DNA of 51,362 bases from the NCBI RefSeq assembly GCF_025465275.1, contig NZ_JAODNK010000098.1, positions 1-51,362 of the forward strand. The letters run 5' to 3'. This document shows positions 46,993 through 51,362 of this stretch, piece after piece (the stretch's first letter is position 1; each line of letters opens with the position of its first letter). A model generated the notes under the pieces. It saw only the letters and a list, made by a program, of their open reading frames with translations. It had not been told where the DNA came from and did no database searches. The translations under genes were made by a program, and so were the position numbers. The DNA is from Nocardia sp. GTDB lineage: Bacteria; Actinomycetota; Actinomycetes; Mycobacteriales; Mycobacteriaceae.

Positions 46993-47645
46993 AGGGTTCC
47001 CTTGGTGGAGGGGATGCCGGTGACGCGCGGGTCGAGCTCGACGGCGGCGCGCAAAGCCCTTGCGACAGCCTTGAATTCGGCCTCGGTGATGTGGTGCTGG
47101 TCGCGGCCGTAGAGCACGCGCACATGCAACGCGATGCGCGCGTTGAGCGCGATCGACTCGAAGACGTGGCGGTTCAGGACGGTCGAGTAGGACGCACCGG
47201 GACCCGCGGACGGAATCACGGTGTGCAGCAGGTGTTCCGGTTCACCGGTGTGCACGCAGTACGGGCGGCCGGAGACATCGACAATGGCGTGGGCCAGCGT
47301 CTCGTCCATGGGAATGAAGCAGTCGCCGAAGCGGCGGATGCCCTTCTTGTCACCCAGGGCCTGCGCGAGCGCCTGGCCGAGGACGATGGCGGTGTCCTCC
47401 ACCGTGTGGTGCGCCTCGATCTCGATATCGCCCTTGGCGGCCACGGTCAGATCGAAGCTGCCGTGCTGGCCGAATGCGGTGAGCATGTGGTCGTAGAACG
47501 GGACACCGGTGGAGATATCGGTCTTACCGGTGCCGTCGAGGTTCAGTTCCACCACGATGCTGGATTCACGAGTGGTGCGTTCCACCCGGGCGATTCGGTT
47601 CATGCTCGCTTCCGTATTCACGGGGAGGCTCGCCTCCGTACTCAT
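46989..47645 (-). CDS. hisB: Imidazoleglycerol-phosphate dehydratase
   Basis: A 218-residue Mn enzyme that makes imidazole acetol phosphate. It is the single-function form: HisN phosphatase domain is absent. Metal motifs EAHHTVEDTAIVLGQ and GRDQHHITEAEFKAVARAL carry the two His-His-Glu clusters, with PFYDHMLTAFG and PMDETLAHAIVD between. The start at 47645 overlaps hisC by 4 nt; an internal ATG at 47603 (MNRIARVERTTRE) is the alternative. The N-terminal EASL stretch resembles the start of hisC. Confidence 0.95.
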   Translation of the reverse strand: MSTEASLPVNTEASMNRIARVERTTRESSIVVELNLDGTGKTDISTGVPFYDHMLTAFGQHGSFDLTVAAKGDIEIEAHHTVEDTAIVLGQALAQALGDKKGIRRFGDCFIPMDETLAHAIVDVSGRPYCVHTGEPEHLLHTVIPSAGPGASYSTVLNRHVFESIALNARIALHVRVLYGRDQHHITEAEFKAVARALRAAVELDPRVTGIPSTKGTL

Positions 47646-48796
47646 AGGGCAACCACTTCGGTCGCCACCAATTTCTCACTGACACGCAGGAATTCGTCGT
47701 TCTCGGCGGCCAGGCCGATGGTGGTGCGCAGGTAGCCGGGAATGCCGACATCGCGAATGAGCACACCCTCGTCGAGGTAGTGCTGCCAGGCGCGCGGGGC
47801 ATCGGTGAAGCGGCCGAAGAGCACAAAATTGGCGTTCGACGGAATGACGTCGTAGCCCAGCACGCGCAGGGCCGCCATCACCCGATCACGCTGCGCCGCC
47901 AATTCGTGGACGCTGCCGAGGGTTTCGTCGGCATGCCGCAGCGCCGCCCGCGCCGCGGCCTGGGTGACGACGGACAGGTGGTACGGCAGTCGCACCAGCA
48001 GCATGGCGTCGATAACGGCGGGCGCTGCCGCGAGATACCCGAGCCGGCCGCCCGCGAAGGCGAAGGCCTTCGACATGGTGCGGCTGACAACAAGTTTCGC
48101 GGGGAACCGGTCGATCAGCGACACCGCGCTGGCCACATCGGAGAACTCCGAGTACGCCTCGTCCACCACCACGATGCCGGGCGCGGCCTCGAGGATGCGC
48201 TCCAGATCGGCAATCGGAATGCTGTGCCCCGTCGGATTATTGGGGCTGGTCACGAACACCACATCGGGGTGGCGATCGGCGATCACCATGACGGCGTAGT
48301 CGATATCGAGGGAGAAGTCGCCATTGCGCTTGGCTTCGATCCATTCGGTATCGATGCCCTCGGAGATGATCGGGTGCATCGAATACGACGGCACAAAACC
48401 GAGCGCCGTACGGCCGGGCCCACCGAACGCCTGCAGCAGCTGCTGCAGGATTTCATTGGAACCATTGGCGGCCCATACATTCGACACGTCCACCGCGATA
48501 CCGGTCTGCCGGGTCAGGTAGGCGGCCAGATCGGTGCGCAAGGCCACCGCATCCCGGTCCGGGTAGCGGTGCAGCTCAGCAGCGGCGACGCGCACGGATT
48601 CGGCGACATCGTCGATCAGCGCCTTACTCGGCGGGTGCGGGTTCTCATTGGTATTGAGCTGTACGGGCACCGTCAATTGCGGTGCGCCGTACGGACTCTT
48701 GCCGCGCAGGTTGTCCCGCAGCGGCAGATCATCCAGCGAGACGGCGGATCCGGGCACGGTCACAGCGTTCGACGCGAGGCTCGCCTCGGCATTCAT
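47642..48796 (-). CDS. hisC: Histidinol-phosphate aminotransferase
   Basis: A 384-residue fold-type I PLP enzyme. NENPHPPSKALIDDVAESV begins the substrate region, YPDRDAVALRTDLA, FVTSPNNPTGHSIPI and VVDEAYSEFSD bind PLP, and VSRTMSKAFAFAGGRLGYL carries the Schiff-base Lys. ATG 48796 overlaps the hisD stop by 4 nt (ATGA). It stands second in the hisD-hisC-hisB-hisH operon. Confidence 0.95.
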   Translation of the reverse strand: MNAEASLASNAVTVPGSAVSLDDLPLRDNLRGKSPYGAPQLTVPVQLNTNENPHPPSKALIDDVAESVRVAAAELHRYPDRDAVALRTDLAAYLTRQTGIAVDVSNVWAANGSNEILQQLLQAFGGPGRTALGFVPSYSMHPIISEGIDTEWIEAKRNGDFSLDIDYAVMVIADRHPDVVFVTSPNNPTGHSIPIADLERILEAAPGIVVVDEAYSEFSDVASAVSLIDRFPAKLVVSRTMSKAFAFAGGRLGYLAAAPAVIDAMLLVRLPYHLSVVTQAAARAALRHADETLGSVHELAAQRDRVMAALRVLGYDVIPSNANFVLFGRFTDAPRAWQHYLDEGVLIRDVGIPGYLRTTIGLAAENDEFLRVSEKLVATEVVAL

Positions 48797-50130
48797 GACA
48801 GTTCTCCGAATCGCACCTGTACGGCCTGACCGTGCGCGGGCAGATCCTCGGCATTGGCCAGCGCGACCACATGTCCGGCAACGTCCTTCAACGCCGCCTC
48901 CGAGTAGTCCACGACGTGAATGCCGCGCAGGAAGGTCTGCACACTCAAACCCGAAGAGTGCCGGGCACATCCGGCGGTCGGCAGCACGTGATTGGAGCCC
49001 GCGCAGTAGTCGCCGAGACTGACCGGCGACCACGCGCCGACAAAAACCGCTCCGGCACTGCGCACCCGGGCGGCGACGGCGGGGGCATCCACGGTCTGGA
49101 TCTCCAGGTGCTCGGCCGCATAAGCGTTCACGACGCGCAGCCCCTGAGTGATGTCATCGACGAGCACAGTGCCGGACTGCTTGCCGGACAAAGCTTCCGC
49201 CACCCGATCGTGGTGCTTGACCACGCTCATCTGCGCGGTCAGCGCGGCATCCACCGCATCGGCCAGCTCCACGCTGTCGGTGACGAGCACACTCGCGGCC
49301 AGCACATCGTGCTCGGCCTGCGAAATCAGATCCGCGGCAACGTGCACCGGATCGGCGGTGCCATCGGCCAGAATCGCGATCTCGGTGGGCCCGGCCTCGG
49401 CATCGATGCCGACCAGCCCGCGGCACAGCCGCTTGGCGGCGGTCACATAGATATTGCCCGGCCCGGTGATCATGTCGACCGGATCCAGTTGCGCGCCATC
49501 GGTATCGGTGCCGCCATAGGTCAGCAGCGCCACCGCCTGCGCACCGCCGACCGCCCACACCTGTTCGACCCCGAGCAGCTTGGCGGCCGCCAGAATCGTC
49601 GGGTGCGGCAGGCCGTCGAACTGCGCCTGCGGCGGCGAGGCCACCACCAGCGAATCGACGCCCGCGGTCTGCGCGGGAACCACGTTCATGACCACGCTCG
49701 ACGGGTAGACGGCATTACCGCCCGGGACGTACAGCCCGACCCGCTCGACCGGCAGCCAGCGCTCGGTGACGGTACCGCCGGGCACCACCTGGGTGGTCTT
49801 ATCGGTGCGCCGCTGATCGGCGTGCACCTTGCGGGTGCGCTCGATCGCGACTTCCAGGGCGGTGCGCACCGCGGGGTCGAGCTCCTCGAGAGCCCTGTCC
49901 AGTTCGGCGGCGGGCACGCGCACCGACGTGGGCGTCACGCCGTCGAACTTCAGGCTGAACTCCTGTGCGGCCTCGACGCCCCGATCGCGGATGGCCTCCA
50001 CGACCGGCCGCACATGATGCAGCACCGAATCCACGTCGACGCCCCCACGCGGCAACGCCGCGCGCAGTTCGGCAGCAGTGGGAGTACGTCCGCGCAGATC
50101 CACGCGGGCGAGCTCGATGCGGCTAGTCAT
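48793..50130 (-). CDS. hisD: Histidinol dehydrogenase
   Basis: A 445-residue zinc enzyme that oxidises histidinol to histidine in two NAD-linked steps. LYVPGGNAVYPSSVVMNVVP, WAVGGAQAVALLTYG, GPGNIYVTAAKRLCRG and the Glu-His region YAAEHLEIQTVDAPAV mark the active site. SNHVLPTAGCARHSSGLSV is also highly conserved. ATG 50130 (MTSRIELARVDLRG) is preferred over longer readings, with AAGGA about 13 nt upstream. It starts the first his operon; its promoter lies in 50131-50267, divergent from the next gene. Confidence 0.96.
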   Translation of the reverse strand: MTSRIELARVDLRGRTPTAAELRAALPRGGVDVDSVLHHVRPVVEAIRDRGVEAAQEFSLKFDGVTPTSVRVPAAELDRALEELDPAVRTALEVAIERTRKVHADQRRTDKTTQVVPGGTVTERWLPVERVGLYVPGGNAVYPSSVVMNVVPAQTAGVDSLVVASPPQAQFDGLPHPTILAAAKLLGVEQVWAVGGAQAVALLTYGGTDTDGAQLDPVDMITGPGNIYVTAAKRLCRGLVGIDAEAGPTEIAILADGTADPVHVAADLISQAEHDVLAASVLVTDSVELADAVDAALTAQMSVVKHHDRVAEALSGKQSGTVLVDDITQGLRVVNAYAAEHLEIQTVDAPAVAARVRSAGAVFVGAWSPVSLGDYCAGSNHVLPTAGCARHSSGLSVQTFLRGIHVVDYSEAALKDVAGHVVALANAEDLPAHGQAVQVRFGELS

Positions 50131-50252
50131 AGCGCTGTCAAGTCCTTGTCTGTGCTGATCTTCGAAGGGGTCGCGCACGCAGCCGAAACTGCCCACGACC
50201 AGGTACCAGACTATCGGGTCCGAACCACCGGTTATTCGCCGGTCCGACCGGC

Positions 50253-50258
50253 TAGAGT
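50253..50258 (+). promoter_or_regulatory. -10 box before the 270-residue membrane protein gene
   Basis: TAGAGT fits TANNNT and is 9 nt before ATG 50268, giving a very short leader. Confidence 0.4.
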
Positions 50259-50267
50259 TCGGCGGTC

Positions 50268-51080
50268 ATGGGGAAGAGTTCCGCGGCGCGGCCCGCAGGG
50301 TATTGGCCCGCCGATGCACAGCAACCGCCATCGGTCGGCTTATCGACCGGGCTGGTGCTCGCCTCGATTCCGGCGACGATGGGTGTGGTGGCGGTGCTCG
50401 CGGGCCGGCGGGCGGTGCTGACCGGGGAGTTCGAGATCTACGGGGCGTTCGGGCTGGCGCTGGCGCTGCTGCTGCTGATCGGCTGCATCGCGGCGTTCAC
50501 GGTCGGTATCGCGCTGTTGCGGCCGCCGTTCTTCCGCACCGCGGACAGCGTGATCATTCATCGTGGGCTGTGGCGGAACGGGCTGTTCTACTGCTTCGCG
50601 TGCTGGACGGGCTGCGGCGCTCTCTGGCTGCTGATCTGCATCACGGCCGGAGCGTGGCTGGCGGGGATCGCGGGCGCGATTGTTCTGCTGGTCTCGGTCC
50701 TACTGCTGGTCGCCACGATCCAGGAGGGCCGCAGCACGCTGGTGGTCGGGCACGATGGCCTGCGGCTGCGCCTCCCGCGTCGCGATCACGAATTCCCCTG
50801 GGATGCGGTGTCACAGGTGCGGCTGGTGCAGGTCCGGGTCGGCGAGCGGGAACGACCGCAGCTCGAATTCCATTGCCGGGCATCGGCGGTGGTGAATCAT
50901 CGCGGGGCGCGAGAGTCGGTGTTCGCGAACGATGCCGACGTGCCGCGGCCCTACAAGATCCTGTTCAAGGGTCTGCCGGTGCGGCCGGAGGCGCTCCTGG
51001 CGACCATGGAGTTCATGGTCGCCAACCCGGATCAGCGGGTAGAGCTGGGCTCGAAGCGCCTGGCCGACATGCTCGCCTGA
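50268..51080 (+). CDS. Membrane protein, unknown function
   Basis: A 270-residue protein with four predicted membrane segments: two near residues 27-47 and 59-82, and two near 105-128 and 131-151. The following soluble part (GRSTLVVGHDGLRLRLPRRD, HEFPWDAVSQVRLVQVRVG) is beta-rich and recalls the PH-like domains in bacterial membrane proteins; the end KILFKGLPVRPEALLATMEF is helical. The identification is by pattern only. It is divergent from hisD and convergent with the insertase gene. Confidence 0.72.
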   Translation: MGKSSAARPAGYWPADAQQPPSVGLSTGLVLASIPATMGVVAVLAGRRAVLTGEFEIYGAFGLALALLLLIGCIAAFTVGIALLRPPFFRTADSVIIHRGLWRNGLFYCFACWTGCGALWLLICITAGAWLAGIAGAIVLLVSVLLLVATIQEGRSTLVVGHDGLRLRLPRRDHEFPWDAVSQVRLVQVRVGERERPQLEFHCRASAVVNHRGARESVFANDADVPRPYKILFKGLPVRPEALLATMEFMVANPDQRVELGSKRLADMLA

Positions 51081-51362
51081 TTACGGCACGGTGGTGGCCG
51101 CGTCGGCGGCGGCTTCGGCGTCGAAGCGGCGGTAGACCAGGTGCTGCTGGGCGAAGGTCCACGCGTTCTGGGTGACGAAGTACAGCAGGATCGCGACCGG
51201 CCAGAGCGCGCCCGTCACCAGGGTTCCGATGGGGAACGCCCACATGGACAGCATGTTCATCACCCGGGTTTGAGCCGTGTCGGGAGCCGTCTCGCGCTGA
51301 CGCGCCACGGCGAAACGGGCCGTGAAGTGGGTCGCGATCGCGGCGATGATCACCAGTGGAAT
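51081..51362 (-). CDS. YidC/Oxa1-type membrane protein insertase, C-terminal part
   Basis: The last 93 residues of a protein that continues beyond the window. IPLVIIAAIATHFTARFAVA, RQRETAPDTAQTRVMNMLSM, WAFPIGTLVTGALWPVAILL and YFVTQNAWTFAQQHLVYRRF match the final helices of the Oxa1/YidC core, with the family's conserved P-x-G and N-x-W features. Such proteins insert small membrane proteins. This is a second-type short insertase, not the chromosomal-origin yidC, judging by its neighbourhood. Confidence 0.88.
   Translation of the reverse strand: MPLVIIAAIATHFTARFAVARQRETAPDTAQTRVMNMLSMWAFPIGTLVTGALWPVAILLYFVTQNAWTFAQQHLVYRRFDAEAAADAATTVP

Overview
The window is high-GC actinobacterial chromosome, most likely from Nocardia or a close relative in the Mycobacteriales. 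As I recall the M. tuberculosis map, the backbone hisD-hisC-hisB-hisH / hisA(priA)-impA-hisF-hisI / bcpB / trpE-(TIGR02234 protein)-trpC-trpB-trpA-lgt / pykA-tesB / pdtaR / polA / rpsA follows Rv1599-Rv1630 in order. Many genes start 6-8 nt after a TANNNT -10 box with no Shine-Dalgarno sequence, the pattern of leaderless mycobacterial-type promoters. GTG starts and 1- or 4-nt gene overlaps are common.

Layout from left to right. 1-2.4 kb: the 5' end of rpsA, a methyltransferase, a type II toxin-antitoxin pair and a small RHH protein. 2.4-7.7 kb: SPFH protein, FAD oxidoreductase with a divergent LysR regulator, a DUF4383-type membrane protein and an HTH/hydrolase operon with its own operator. 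7.7-13.8 kb: a glutamate/glutamine-type ABC importer, an isocitrate/isopropylmalate dehydrogenase relative, thioredoxin, a stand-alone LeuA regulatory domain, a Cys-rich copper-storage protein and a GC-rich tandem repeat. 13.8-23.1 kb: polA, tRNA-Trp, the complete livJHMGF branched-chain amino acid importer and the ANTAR response regulator pdtaR. 23.3-26.2 kb: tRNA-Leu(CAA) followed by a decayed tyrosine integrase and three unusual genes (a TRADD-N-associated 2TM-like membrane protein, an unrecognised 177-aa protein and a SUKH-like protein), which looks like the relic of a tRNA-integrated island.

26.2-32.9 kb: DUF4188 protein, low-molecular-weight phosphatase, hypothetical protein, tesB, pyk, a polar amino acid ABC pair lacking an ATPase, and a TM2 protein. 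32.9-39.8 kb: lgt and the trp operon (trpE, membrane protein, trpC, trpB, trpA). 39.8-42.3 kb: a dispersed palindromic element that also occurs at 32.2 kb, a small hypothetical gene, bcpB peroxiredoxin, a membrane protein and a MarR regulator. 42.3-50.1 kb: histidine genes in two blocks, split between hisH and hisA by an LppP/LprE lipoprotein and a MarR gene; hisA has regained its own leaderless promoter. The end holds a membrane protein and the C-terminus of a YidC/Oxa1-type insertase.

Functionally the window joins histidine and tryptophan synthesis. No trpF is seen, so hisA is expected to be the bifunctional PriA. Around these lie amino acid uptake (three ABC systems), DNA repair and translation housekeeping genes, and a few accessory pieces. 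The least explained parts are the island remnant at tRNA-Leu, the two-copy palindromic repeat, the stand-alone LeuA domain, and the structured leader before trpC.
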